From NCBI GenBank assembly GCA_947494805.1, contig CANLWK010000003.1:644015-708014 (forward strand): DNA of 64,000 nucleotides, read 5' to 3'. The position numbers and the translations under genes are program-made. Positions 15,934 through 25,501 of this stretch are shown piece by piece; the stretch's first letter is position 1, and every line of letters begins with the position of its first letter. This DNA comes from an uncultured Croceitalea sp. Its GTDB lineage: Bacteria > Bacteroidota > Bacteroidia > Flavobacteriales > Flavobacteriaceae. The notes under the pieces are model-generated. The model was not told where the DNA came from. It did not search any database and saw only the letters and a list, made by a program, of their open reading frames with translations.

Positions 15934-18282
15934 ATGAAATATAGAAAAGATATTGATGGTCTTAGAGCCATAGCGGTTTTATTGGTGGTATTTGATCATA
16001 TAAAAATACCACATTTCGAAGGGGGTTTTTTAGGAGTAGATATATTCTTTACAATTTCTGGGTTTTTGATTACAAGTATTTTGATAGGAAAGCTGCAGAG
16101 TAATTCCTTTAGTTTTCAAGAGTTTTATGCCAAAAGAATTAAAAGGATTTTTCCTGTTTTAGTTTTCGTTCTCCTAGTAGCTACCATAATCAATATAAAA
16201 CTGCTATATCCGGAACAACTTAAAGAGTATTTTTCCTTTCTGCCATATACTGTCTTTGGTTTGGGAAACATTGCTGCCACGAATTTAGAAACGGGTTATT
16301 TTGATCAGTCAGCCGAAAGGCATCAGCTTTTACACACTTGGTCTTTAGGGGTTGAAGAGCAATTTTATTTATTAATACCATTGCTTTTATTTTTGCTTTG
16401 GAAAATTAAGAGCACTAAGACTCGTGAGACTGTAATATTGTTGATTTTAATGTTTTCAACATTGTTAAGTTTGATTTTCGTCCAATTCACTGATTTCTCA
16501 AAAAGCAATTATTATTTGTTACATACCAGATTTTTTGAAATTTTTATTGGTGTGACGTTAGCGGTGTTTTATGAAAAACTACCTAGATTCAAGATGCCTT
16601 TTTTGAGTAGTTTGGCGACACTTTTTTTAGTTTTTGCACTTGTTTTTCTAAGCATTTATTTTGATAGCGATACACCCTGGCCTGGTTTAAATGCTTTTTG
16701 GGTTGTTTTGTCGACATCAATGCTCATATATTTTGGAGGTAAAAGCACTAAAAACATTGTCTCAGATAAGTGGCTTGGAAACCCTTTTATGGTATTTGTT
16801 GGAAGAATATCTTATAGCCTTTACCTATGGCATTGGATATTTATTTCGTTGGCAATAGAAATGGGTTTTGATTTTGTTCAAATTTCAATATTCGACAAAC
16901 TTCTTTTTCTTTTTTTCTTCTTAATACCGGTCTCGTATCTATCCTGGAAATATGTTGAAAATACTTTTCGATATAACAAAGAAGTTAGCTTAAAGGCTTC
17001 TCTGATAAAATGGGTTGCTGTACCTGCTCTTGTTTCAATTGGACTGCTATGGCTTCAAAGCAATAATGAAGAATTATTTTACAATACGGAAGAAATAGAT
17101 CAAACAACATACAGATATATAACAAGCACTCCACACTATGTTGTTCAAAACATTAATGAAACTACGAAAGAGTTATCTTCTAACTTTAATCGAAATGAAA
17201 TTTTAATAGGAGATTTTAATACAAAAGATAAGGTAATCACACATACTGACGTGTTAAATTCGGAGGTTTTAATTCTTGGCAATTCCCACTTCAATGCATT
17301 CAAGCATTTTATAGACTACCAGCTCAAAGAAATCGGATATGTTGGTCATGTTATGGAAGAACGTACAGTAAATGTCTACTCTTCAAAAAACGCGGAAAAG
17401 ATTTACTCCCAGTTGTTGGAGAACAAAAAGTATCTTTTAATAATTGTTAGACACTCTGGCGAAAAATTTGGCGACACCAATATTGATTGGAGAGAATGGC
17501 TAATAAAAGAAGCTATGAAAAATGGAGTTACTCCTATTGTTATGGTGCCAAGCATTGAAATTGAAAGTGACGCTGAAGCAAGAAGAAATATATATGCAAA
17601 AAAGATATTTGATATAAGGTTAAACAGAGAAAAAGAGCTTTTTCCACTTCTTCAAAACATTCAAAATATAACACAGGTAGAAAATCTCTATAGCAATTAT
17701 AAGAACTCTGTAAGATGGTTAGATTTTAAACCTTTGATGTACTCAAATGGAAGTTTTAATCTATGGCTTGATGATGAATTTATCCTATTTGATGATAATC
17801 ATCTTACAAGAAAAGCAGGAATGCAATTAGGAAGGGAATATAGTATAAGATATGGGAATATTTTTAGCTCTGATTGGGAACAGACACCTATAATGATGTC
17901 AAATTTGTTTTACTCTAAGAGTAATAATTACAACTATTTCTCTGACACTTATAACATTTACAGCGATGGTATGTTCACTATAAGTAAGTTGAAGGGTATT
18001 GGTAAAATAAAAATAAGAAAAAAGTATAGTCCTATAAGTGATGAGAAAAGTAATTTTTTCTTACACTTATTTCCAAAAAATTTTCAGGATTTACCAGAGA
18101 GAAGAAAAGAAATCGGTTTTGACAACATCAATTGCAAAAAGGAATTTCTTAAGACCTTTATAGGACAAGAGAAACTTTTAACGGGAGAATTTAAAGTTCC
18201 GAATTATGAAATAGATTCTATATTAATTGGCCATTATACTTCTGATGGCAAAAGGATGCTTGATTTAAAATTTAAGTGGTGA
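15934..18282 (+). CDS. OafA-type acyltransferase with SGNH domain and extra C-terminal domain
   Basis: Membrane enzyme that probably O-acylates the polysaccharide. Residues 1-380 are an acyltransferase-3 domain with about ten membrane helices, opening with DGLRAIAVLLVVFDH and holding HTWSLGVEEQFY near 134. Residues 440-640 form a periplasmic SGNH domain: GNSH at 449-452 with nucleophile S451 (GNSH replaces the usual GDSH) and the Asp-His pair in DDNHLT (621-624). Residues about 700-782 form a further domain with FLHLFPK, GFDN and IGHY. This tail clearly resembles residues 72-145 of the secreted protein encoded at 21882-22706. The gene is AT-rich compared with the flanks of the locus. Acyl group and target sugar are unknown. 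Confidence 0.88.
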   Translation: MKYRKDIDGLRAIAVLLVVFDHIKIPHFEGGFLGVDIFFTISGFLITSILIGKLQSNSFSFQEFYAKRIKRIFPVLVFVLLVATIINIKLLYPEQLKEYFSFLPYTVFGLGNIAATNLETGYFDQSAERHQLLHTWSLGVEEQFYLLIPLLLFLLWKIKSTKTRETVILLILMFSTLLSLIFVQFTDFSKSNYYLLHTRFFEIFIGVTLAVFYEKLPRFKMPFLSSLATLFLVFALVFLSIYFDSDTPWPGLNAFWVVLSTSMLIYFGGKSTKNIVSDKWLGNPFMVFVGRISYSLYLWHWIFISLAIEMGFDFVQISIFDKLLFLFFFLIPVSYLSWKYVENTFRYNKEVSLKASLIKWVAVPALVSIGLLWLQSNNEELFYNTEEIDQTTYRYITSTPHYVVQNINETTKELSSNFNRNEILIGDFNTKDKVITHTDVLNSEVLILGNSHFNAFKHFIDYQLKEIGYVGHVMEERTVNVYSSKNAEKIYSQLLENKKYLLIIVRHSGEKFGDTNIDWREWLIKEAMKNGVTPIVMVPSIEIESDAEARRNIYAKKIFDIRLNREKELFPLLQNIQNITQVENLYSNYKNSVRWLDFKPLMYSNGSFNLWLDDEFILFDDNHLTRKAGMQLGREYSIRYGNIFSSDWEQTPIMMSNLFYSKSNNYNYFSDTYNIYSDGMFTISKLKGIGKIKIRKKYSPISDEKSNFFLHLFPKNFQDLPERRKEIGFDNINCKKEFLKTFIGQEKLLTGEFKVPNYEIDSILIGHYTSDGKRMLDLKFKW

Positions 18283-18332
18283 AAACGCAACAATTTTACG
18301 TAAGCCAAAGATGAGTTTCTAAATTTATAGAT

Positions 18333-19658
18333 ATGTCTATTGATCAAAACTATGCTACCAAGAAGATAGTAAAAAAGACTTTGTTCAACATAGGTTTTCA
18401 AGTGTTTCCCATTGCTGCAGCACTATTGTTGACACCTTACCTAATAAATACTATGGGTAAAGATTCTTGGGCAAAGTATGCCACAGCAATCAGTTTAGTC
18501 TTTCTTTCAAACTACTTTTCATTTGGGCTTGGCCCTACGTTAAACAGAAGGGTGTCTGAGTTGGTAGGCCTTAAGAAGTTCAAAATTATAAGGGAAGAAC
18601 TTTTAGAATGTGTTTCATTTTCTTATTTGTTGGGAGGTTTCTTTTTCTTTTTATTACAAATTGCGGCGTATGTGGCCTATGAATATGGTAAGTTCAGTAT
18701 TTTACAGAACGAAGGAGATTACCTATTTTACGCTTTGGCAGTATTAATCTTTTTAGTTGCCTTTTTAATAATTCCATTTAGGTCCCTGTTAGAATCTTTT
18801 AGTGACTTTTACTTTTTGGCAATAGTTCGTTCATCTATCTCGTCTATGTTGTTTATAGTACCGGCAGTGTATATATACCTTTTTGAAATATCACTATTTG
18901 GTATCCTTTTATGTCTTTTTTTGGTTTATACTTCGGCGTATTTGATCTACTTGGTTAGGGTACAGGTTTACAAAAGAAAATTCTCATTTGAAACTTACCC
19001 TCCATATCACATAGAATTTTTTAAAAGAATCTTTGGTTTTGAAACTGCGTTTTTAAAAGAGACATTTTGGTTTAGTATTTTTTTTCTCGCCTCTGCGATG
19101 GTATTGTTTTTTGACCGGTTTTACTATCCTGCTTTTTTTGATACAAAAACAATAGCTGATCATGTCACATTGTTGGACTTATTTAACAGAATTGCGATTG
19201 TCACTGGTACAATATCACTGGTTTATTTTTCTGCCATATCCGTATGGTTTCAAGAAAAAAACTTAATAAGAATTAAAAGAAACCTAAAATTTCAACTTTT
19301 GTCCGTTGGCTTTATTTTTATTGGGGTTCTAGTGTTTGGCAACTTCTTTCTAGAGTTAATTCTTAAATGGTGGTTAGGGTCTAGCTATTCAACCTTTATT
19401 ACGGACAACGCTTACCACCTGCTTATAGGAGTGTTATTGATAAATTTTACAATCTTGTTGGCGCGACCACTACAGGCAATTGGACAGACAAGAAACGTAA
19501 GTATTTGGTTGATAGCAACTACTATTATTTACCTTGGCATTGTTGTATTTTTGGGTTTTCGGGGCATTATACAGAATCATTATGTGGCTTTTCTTGTGAA
19601 GGGCACCTTAGATTTGCTCATTCTTATTCTATTGTCTAAAAGGAACAAGATTTTATGA
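18333..19658 (+). CDS. Oligosaccharide flippase (Wzx/MATE-like)
   Basis: A 441-residue polytopic membrane protein with about twelve hydrophobic segments. It matches the polysaccharide flippase family that moves lipid-linked repeat units across the inner membrane. The N terminus (KTLFNIGFQVFPIAAALLLTPYLI) is the typical first-helix region of Wzx. The last four bases overlap the start of the next gene (ATGA), showing translational coupling. No substrate-specific motif can be read. With the EpsG-like gene it supplies the Wzx/Wzy part of the pathway. Confidence 0.82.
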   Translation: MSIDQNYATKKIVKKTLFNIGFQVFPIAAALLLTPYLINTMGKDSWAKYATAISLVFLSNYFSFGLGPTLNRRVSELVGLKKFKIIREELLECVSFSYLLGGFFFFLLQIAAYVAYEYGKFSILQNEGDYLFYALAVLIFLVAFLIIPFRSLLESFSDFYFLAIVRSSISSMLFIVPAVYIYLFEISLFGILLCLFLVYTSAYLIYLVRVQVYKRKFSFETYPPYHIEFFKRIFGFETAFLKETFWFSIFFLASAMVLFFDRFYYPAFFDTKTIADHVTLLDLFNRIAIVTGTISLVYFSAISVWFQEKNLIRIKRNLKFQLLSVGFIFIGVLVFGNFFLELILKWWLGSSYSTFITDNAYHLLIGVLLINFTILLARPLQAIGQTRNVSIWLIATTIIYLGIVVFLGFRGIIQNHYVAFLVKGTLDLLILILLSKRNKIL

Positions 19659-20788
19659 AAGACAAAGTTTTAATATATGAGGTACATTATTCTAATTTTA
19701 ATAGGTATGTAATTCCTTTAGCACAACATTTAATAGAAAGTAAGATTTCTAAAGAGGTTGTTTTGATTTATGATAGTTTTGTCAAAAGCCAAAAAATTGA
19801 TGAAGTCAAAAATCATAACGTATCGAGGGGTTTAGCTAGTGAAGTATGGAAAAGTCTTCAGGGTAACGACAATAGAAATATTGTTTTTCTAAATTATAGT
19901 TATCGTATACCAGATTTGTATTGGACCTCCAAATTTAAGAAGGAGGGAGTTTGTTGCTATCAAATGCAACATGGTATGTATGCCGAGTTTTTAGAGAGAA
20001 GTTTTTTAGGCTACTTTTCCGCAATAGGTAGGAAATGGATATATCTTAAATATTTGTTTGCTTTTTCCTTGAAAGGTAAATGGGTTGTTTTTTTGTATCT
20101 AATCAATAAAGATTTTATCAAATCTTTTAGTTTGAATACCTATATTGAATCAAAGAAGGTCAAAATAGAGTCTGTTCAATCAAATCAAATTTTTATATGG
20201 GGCGATTATTGGAAAAAGTGGTTTGTCAAGAACCATTTCTATAAGGAGTCAGATAATTTTACCACTGTTGGCAACCCGGACTATCACACCTTTATTAAAG
20301 GTAAGAAGATAAAACGAGAGCCTGAGAAAGTGTGTTATATTGCACAAACCTTTGTCGAAGACGGCCGAATGGAAATGTCAGATTATAAAACTATCATGAA
20401 TAGACTTTCAAATGCACTTACTGAACGCTTGATTGTGAAACTTCACCCCAGATCAAATAAAGCTATTTTTGAGAAAGTAGTTGAGAACCGAGGAAAATTA
20501 ACCTATGATTTTCCTATAACCGGGCATTATATAGGCCACTACTCTTCTTTACTAGCTTTGGCGGCGAATAACGACAGTAAAGTGTTTTTGTTAGAGATTA
20601 ATAACGAGGAAATTCCACACTATTTTAAGAATTCGGCGGATGGTATTTATTCAAAAGTCGAAAACTTGATATTGGCAATTAACAGTAATGAAGACGTAAA
20701 TGGCGTAAAAGAGATTGCGTATTACTTTGAGAATAAAGAGGAACATCCATATACGATTATAGGACAAAGAATATTGCTCAATAACTGA
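19655..20788 (+). CDS. Putative GT-B-like glycosyltransferase, possibly CMP-donor dependent
   Basis: A 377-residue soluble protein with no confident family match. Features seen: QHGMYAEF (residues 105-112), EDG at 235-237, KLHPRSNK with His-Pro at 264-265, and HYSSLLAL with Ser-Ser at 297-298. A D/E-D/E-G motif, an HP motif and a later S-S/T motif characterise bacterial sialyltransferases of the GT38/GT52 type. QHG plus HP also occurs in capsule and teichoic-acid enzymes that use CMP or CDP donors. The HP to SS spacing (33) fits; the EDG to HP spacing (29) is much shorter than in known sialyltransferases, so EDG may be coincidental. It overlaps the flippase by four bases. As the only apparent transferase in the core cluster, it is a good candidate to use the product of the upstream cytidylyltransferase. 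Confidence 0.5.
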   Translation: MKDKVLIYEVHYSNFNRYVIPLAQHLIESKISKEVVLIYDSFVKSQKIDEVKNHNVSRGLASEVWKSLQGNDNRNIVFLNYSYRIPDLYWTSKFKKEGVCCYQMQHGMYAEFLERSFLGYFSAIGRKWIYLKYLFAFSLKGKWVVFLYLINKDFIKSFSLNTYIESKKVKIESVQSNQIFIWGDYWKKWFVKNHFYKESDNFTTVGNPDYHTFIKGKKIKREPEKVCYIAQTFVEDGRMEMSDYKTIMNRLSNALTERLIVKLHPRSNKAIFEKVVENRGKLTYDFPITGHYIGHYSSLLALAANNDSKVFLLEINNEEIPHYFKNSADGIYSKVENLILAINSNEDVNGVKEIAYYFENKEEHPYTIIGQRILLNN

Positions 20789-20802
20789 AATAAATAGTTG
20801 TT

Positions 20803-21888
20803 ATGGAAATATATAAACCGATTGTATTTCAGTTCATTTCCATCTCTTGCTTATTCGCTTTCTTTTTGCTCTACGTACTTAAAAGGGTAAATCTTTTAAA
20901 AGAACTCTTATTATCCATGCTGTTTTTTGCTGTTTTAGTACTTTTCATAAACAGAGAATATGATGCTAATATTGACCTTCCGCTATATATGGATTTTTAT
21001 AGGTACAATGTGAGTTTTGCAGATATATTCATTTCAAAAACCGCGTGGAAGGGAGATTTTTTTTTCTTTGCCATAATGCCGGTTTCACATTTTTTCGGTT
21101 TTGATAAAGAAACATATATTTCTTTTCAACTGGTAATAAGCATCTTTCTGACCTTTTTTGCTTACCACCTTTTTTTTAAGCAGAATAAGTCAAGAGTGTT
21201 TTTGGCATTTTTTTTTATGCTGAACAGTTCTTCATTTTATTTAATACAAGGTAATGTGATTCGACAGGGTCTTGCATCTTCATTATTGTTGTTAAGTTTA
21301 TCAACCGATACTGTACACCTAAAAAGAGTCTATAAAATCTTGGCGTTTTTTAGTCATAAAGGGAGCGTTTTTGTTTTTCTTTCAAGATACTTTTCTTTCA
21401 ATAAAGACTACAGACTTGCAACTATTGTTTTGGCCTTTTTAATAGGTTATTTTTCACTTTTTGTTCACATTTTATTCTTGTTTCCAATACCCGAATTTGT
21501 GCAGACCAAATTGGATTTTTACTCCTCATTTCAGAGGGCTTCCTCAAACTCAATTATTAAATTGGGGCTTCTGCTTCTTTTTAACCTGCTGTTTTTGATA
21601 GCTCATAATAGAAAAGGATACTACAAAACAGTTTATTCATTCTTTTTTTCTTTTTCCATCGCCGCGTTATTGCTTTTTAGATTTGATGGGATTTTTTCTA
21701 GATTAATATTATACACAGATATTTTCTTGCCTATTTTGATTATTGAAGTTATTGAACGTTTTAAAACCAATAAGAATAGGGCAATAGTCTCGGTTTTGAT
21801 GATTGGAGCAAGTATGCTATATTCAGTTTATGTATTTAATCATAAGTCTATTTTGTTTAACATGGGAGAATATTTCAGGCTATGGTAA
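20803..21888 (+). CDS. EpsG family polysaccharide polymerase (Wzy-like)
   Basis: A 361-residue integral membrane protein with about ten hydrophobic helices. It resembles the EpsG family, members of which act as Wzy-type polymerases. Family-like features are NREYDANIDLPLYMDFY near residue 47, the region around WKGDFFF (about 83) and NVIRQGLASSLLLLSLS near residue 150, the conserved Arg-Gln-Gly segment of EpsG proteins. The 3' end overlaps the next gene by seven bases. It likely polymerises the repeat unit delivered by the flippase, with length set by the Wzz-like protein. Confidence 0.8.
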   Translation: MEIYKPIVFQFISISCLFAFFLLYVLKRVNLLKELLLSMLFFAVLVLFINREYDANIDLPLYMDFYRYNVSFADIFISKTAWKGDFFFFAIMPVSHFFGFDKETYISFQLVISIFLTFFAYHLFFKQNKSRVFLAFFFMLNSSSFYLIQGNVIRQGLASSLLLLSLSTDTVHLKRVYKILAFFSHKGSVFVFLSRYFSFNKDYRLATIVLAFLIGYFSLFVHILFLFPIPEFVQTKLDFYSSFQRASSNSIIKLGLLLLFNLLFLIAHNRKGYYKTVYSFFFSFSIAALLLFRFDGIFSRLILYTDIFLPILIIEVIERFKTNKNRAIVSVLMIGASMLYSVYVFNHKSILFNMGEYFRLW

Positions 21889-22706
21889 ACCGCAGATGTA
21901 GGCATATATATTTTGTAATTGTTTTTTTTATCTTTTGCCGTTGTGGTAGGATGGACGACGTTGAAGGTTTTCAAGAGATTATAAACGATAATTCTATATT
22001 GGTCTTTAAAAGCGAAATTCAACGAACTAGGGTGAACTATTTTCCTGATAAGAGAGTACTTCTTTATCATTTTTGGAAAAAAGAAAAACTTGATGAAAAT
22101 GGTGATTTGTTTTTGCACATTTATCCAAAAGAAAAAGAGAGTCTTCCTGTGAATAGAAGGAACCATGGCTTTGACAACCTCATAGTGGAAAAGAATAACA
22201 TAAAAACCAAGGACTCTTTAAACTTTTTTTTGGCCAAACAGCTTCCCATTGACGTTGAAAGAATAGTTACTGGGCAATATTTAAGGACAAAAAGAACTTG
22301 GGTTGCAGATTTTGACAAAGTTTTACCATTTTCGAACACTGAAGACTACCCAATTGACAACCAAAACAGAAACTATGTTGAGGAAGACAATATTCTCTTA
22401 AAACTATTTTTCGATACAATATGCTGTGTATACAACAATACTTCAAAAAGAGAGAGCTTCTTTTTTAACAGAACTTACGACATCGGTTATTGGGTAGATT
22501 TCAAGAATCGGTCAGGCAGTAACAATCCTGATGAGACTGAAGTACCTTTGTTCAAGTTTGCTAACAAGGAAATTGCGGTTGATAGGTATCGTAGTTTTAC
22601 AAAAGGCAAGGAGCCTTTTGACGTTTACAAAGTGCAACTGCCAAAACCTATTGACTCTATAAAAGTTTATTTAGGGAGAAGGAGAATAAACATAAGGGTT
22701 AGATAG
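21882..22706 (+). CDS. Secreted protein sharing a domain with the acyltransferase tail
   Basis: A 274-residue protein that I do not recognise as a whole. The first 20 residues form a basic then hydrophobic signal segment ending in FCRCG, so a lipoprotein is possible but the lipobox is poor. Residues 72-145 carry FLHIYPK (77-83), LPVNRRNHGFDN (88-99) and ERIVTGQY (126-133), then a Trp and an acidic-aromatic end. This series matches the C-terminal 80 residues of the acyltransferase encoded at 15934-18282. The second half (150-274) is rich in aromatic and basic residues with no motif. The shared domain suggests both act outside the membrane on the same polysaccharide. It overlaps the polymerase gene by seven bases. 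Confidence 0.6.
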   Translation: MVNRRCRHIYFVIVFFIFCRCGRMDDVEGFQEIINDNSILVFKSEIQRTRVNYFPDKRVLLYHFWKKEKLDENGDLFLHIYPKEKESLPVNRRNHGFDNLIVEKNNIKTKDSLNFFLAKQLPIDVERIVTGQYLRTKRTWVADFDKVLPFSNTEDYPIDNQNRNYVEEDNILLKLFFDTICCVYNNTSKRESFFFNRTYDIGYWVDFKNRSGSNNPDETEVPLFKFANKEIAVDRYRSFTKGKEPFDVYKVQLPKPIDSIKVYLGRRRINIRVR

Positions 22707-22728
22707 AGATTGAAGTAATAGGTGATAT

Positions 22729-24000
22729 ATGAGATTAAAACTAGTGGGTGTAGAGATTGGCGGTTATGACATATTGGCAAGCATATGTCTAACTACCTTA
22801 CCATGGACATTAAAAGGTAACTCAATAAGTCTGATTATTTTTTTTGTTTCTGTTGGTTATTTGATGGTATCTAACAAGGAAAGAATAAATCTGTCTTTCA
22901 AAACTATATCCCTGGCTTCGACTTTTTTTTTGGTTGCATTTTTGTGGCTTTTAAGCACGTCAAATATCCTTTATGGTCTAAATTATTTATTACGTATTAT
23001 AAGCGGTTTTCTATTGCCTTTTTTCTTGGCTGGACTTTTTAGCTTGGCCAAAATCAGGATTAAAAGTGTTGTCCTACTCTTTTTTGTTTCATGTTTGTTG
23101 CGTTACAGTCTGTTTTTATTTGAGGTTATAGAACTAGAATTGATTTTTATATTGGACTATTGGATAGAGGTAACACTACAGTTCAACCAACTTTTTAATG
23201 AAAAAGCGCTTCATACCACCTATTTTTCAATGTTTTTGGGTTTTTGTTCTTTGTCGGCATATCATTTTATTAAACAATCTAGGGCAGGGCAAAAAATGAT
23301 TTGGGCTTTTGTTCTTTTTTCAAGTCTTTTAATGAGCTTTACGCTAATGGCAAAAATGCCCTTTTTAGCTAATTGCTTAGTAATTGTATTTTGGTTGTTA
23401 AAAGATTTCTTTCAATCAGAGTCTGTGGCTATGAAGACAATGTCGATCTCATCTATTGTAGTTTTGACTTTGTATTTTATCATGTTTCCTAATCCATTTA
23501 AACAGGATGTTATAAATTACATGAAAATTGTTAATAATGAAAACGCAATTGATGTTTACGATTATGATAAAGTGGGCTTAAAATCTAATTTAGAAAACTG
23601 GGAAAAAACCAATAGACTTCATATTTGGAAAACCTCGATTGAGACATTGAAAGGGAATTGGCTTTTTGGTTCCGGCACAGGAGATATAGATGATGAAATG
23701 TATGAGGCATATAAGAAGTTAAATAAAACCTATTTTTTGAAATATCCAGCAAACACCCATAATCAATATCTGGACTATTTTATTAGGTATGGAATCTTGG
23801 GTTTTTTAATCATTATATTAAGTTTTGGTTTCTATTTTTTTATGGCCATAAAACACAATCAACATGTTTATTTGGGATTTTTAGTTCTTGTGGCTATGTG
23901 TTGTTTAACCGAGAACATTCTAAATAGACAATTTGGAATAGTATTTTTCTTTTTTTTTAACAGTTTTTTTCTTTTGATTTGCCAAACTGATTTCGAATAA
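22729..24000 (+). CDS. O-antigen ligase/polymerase family protein (WaaL/Wzy_C)
   Basis: A 423-residue membrane protein with about eleven helices. The large periplasmic loop before the last helices contains RLHIWKTSIETLKGNWLFGSG (about 302-322), then TGDIDDE and NTHNQYLDYFIRYGILG (about 345-361). The His-containing NTHN segment is the hallmark of the Wzy_C/O-antigen ligase family. Since an EpsG-like polymerase is also present, this one may be the ligase that moves the finished chain to its final acceptor, or a second polymerase. It is the last gene before a 132-base gap with its own promoter. Confidence 0.8.
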   Translation: MRLKLVGVEIGGYDILASICLTTLPWTLKGNSISLIIFFVSVGYLMVSNKERINLSFKTISLASTFFLVAFLWLLSTSNILYGLNYLLRIISGFLLPFFLAGLFSLAKIRIKSVVLLFFVSCLLRYSLFLFEVIELELIFILDYWIEVTLQFNQLFNEKALHTTYFSMFLGFCSLSAYHFIKQSRAGQKMIWAFVLFSSLLMSFTLMAKMPFLANCLVIVFWLLKDFFQSESVAMKTMSISSIVVLTLYFIMFPNPFKQDVINYMKIVNNENAIDVYDYDKVGLKSNLENWEKTNRLHIWKTSIETLKGNWLFGSGTGDIDDEMYEAYKKLNKTYFLKYPANTHNQYLDYFIRYGILGFLIIILSFGFYFFMAIKHNQHVYLGFLVLVAMCCLTENILNRQFGIVFFFFFNSFFLLICQTDFE

Positions 24001-24007
24001 ACATTAC

Positions 24008-24036
24008 TTGTCTAGCAGGGTAATGATATACTTTTG
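24008..24036 (+). promoter_or_regulatory. Bacteroidota promoter inside the polysaccharide locus
   Basis: TTG at 24008-24010 and TACTTTTG at 24029-24036 match the -33/-7 consensus (TTG, TAnnTTTG) with an 18-base spacer. Transcription would start about 90 bases before the sugar transferase gene. The leader is very AT-rich and contains self-complementary TTAATT runs and two AATATT copies. Confidence 0.7.
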
Positions 24037-24132
24037 TGCAAATCACCAATATTAATTAAACTTAATTGCCTTGTTAATTTAACATTTGATATTGTAATAT
24101 TGAAAGGTAATTTCTAAAAATAATGAACGAAA

Positions 24133-25500
24133 ATGCCTAGACCTTCTATTTTAAATTCCATTGAGCGAAAGTTTATTTTGCTCGTTGGAGATTTGTTTAT
24201 TGTTTTGGCCTCGGTGAATCTACTTATTAATCATGCTATTGATAAGCAGTACATATCAGTCACATTGAAAGTCGTACTCTTTATAATTGCTGTTTTTTCA
24301 TATTTGATATTGGCATATATTTTGGACTTTTTCAACCTAGAAAAGGTTGCAAAAAGGCGATATATCATTTCTCAATCAATTTATATTTCGGCGTTGTATG
24401 TTTTTGTTGTTTTTATATCAGCCGTTATTTTTTTTGATGCAAGTTTTTGGAGACTTCCCCTGCTCTCTTTTTTGTTGTTGACACCGGTTGAAATAGGGCT
24501 TTGGAGATTTTTTTTTGGTAATGTTTTCAAAATCGTACCTACCACAAAAAAGGTGCTTTATGTATATGACAACAATACGCAAAAAGACTTTAAAGAGGCA
24601 ACTGACAACATTAATGGAAATGAAAAAGAAACTTTTTATAGGGTAAAATTAACACATTCAATTACAGATGCATCTGCGGTAAACAAAAGACTGTTTTATG
24701 AAGCGACTGAAAAAGTGGACACGTGGATTATCAATATTAGGGACTATAATCAAATATCAGGTGAACTTGAAAGTTTATTGCTAAATTCTATACTAAATGG
24801 GAAAGAAGTCTTGTCCTACACATCTTTTTATGAAAACATATACGAAGCGCTTCCCATTAAATCGCACTATCATAGTTTTTATGAAATACTTGAATTAAAA
24901 AATAAGAAAATAAGATATCTACAAGTAATCTTTAGCTTTATCGTAAATTTTGTTCTGTCACTTCTCGTTGGGCTTATATTCATAGCCGTTTGTCCTTTTG
25001 TCTTTTTCTTTAATCTTTTCTTTAACAAAGGCCCTTTGTTTTATACACAACTAAGGGTGGGTCAGCACGGGAAAGAGTTTAAAATCTATAAATTTAGGTC
25101 CATGGTTGTTCACGCTGAAAAAGCAGGGGCACAGATGGCTCAGAAAAACGACAATAGAATAACACCTTTCGGAAGAATTTTAAGAATTTTTAGAATTGAT
25201 GAGTTACCACAAATACTTTCTGTAATTTTTGGAAACATGCAATTTATAGGCCCAAGGCCAGAAAGAAAGGTATTTGTAGACCAATTAAACAAGATCACCC
25301 CATTTTATAGTGTGAGGCATTTGTATAAACCGGGGATTACGGGCTGGGCTCAGGTAAAATATAAGTATGGAGAAGATCTTGAAGATTCCATTAGAAAGCT
25401 AGAATATGACTTGTATTATATCAAAAACAAATCGATTACATTAGATTTACGAATCATTTTCAAAACAGTGACTACTGTTTTGTTTTCTAGAGGAGTTTGA
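24133..25500 (+). CDS. Undecaprenyl-phosphate sugar-1-phosphate transferase (polyprenyl glycosylphosphotransferase)
   Basis: Starts repeat-unit assembly by transferring a sugar-1-phosphate to undecaprenyl phosphate. The 455-residue protein has four N-terminal membrane helices (about 15-130), a soluble middle region without a strong Rossmann motif (about 140-260), a re-entrant helix (about 270-300) and the C-terminal catalytic domain. The domain shows [10 protein letters not shown] near 321, RIDELPQ near 355, GPRPER near 374 and [10 protein letters not shown] near 399, which are the bacterial sugar transferase motifs. It has its own promoter and is one base from the UDP-glucuronate decarboxylase gene. 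The sugar (glucose, galactose or an amino sugar) is not readable. Confidence 0.92.
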   Translation: MPRPSILNSIERKFILLVGDLFIVLASVNLLINHAIDKQYISVTLKVVLFIIAVFSYLILAYILDFFNLEKVAKRRYIISQSIYISALYVFVVFISAVIFFDASFWRLPLLSFLLLTPVEIGLWRFFFGNVFKIVPTTKKVLYVYDNNTQKDFKEATDNINGNEKETFYRVKLTHSITDASAVNKRLFYEATEKVDTWIINIRDYNQISGELESLLLNSILNGKEVLSYTSFYENIYEALPIKSHYHSFYEILELKNKKIRYLQVIFSFIVNFVLSLLVGLIFIAVCPFVFFFNLFFNKGPLFYTQLRVGQHGKEFKIYKFRSMVVHAEKAGAQMAQKNDNRITPFGRILRIFRIDELPQILSVIFGNMQFIGPRPERKVFVDQLNKITPFYSVRHLYKPGITGWAQVKYKYGEDLEDSIRKLEYDLYYIKNKSITLDLRIIFKTVTTVLFSRGV

Positions 25501-25501
25501 C

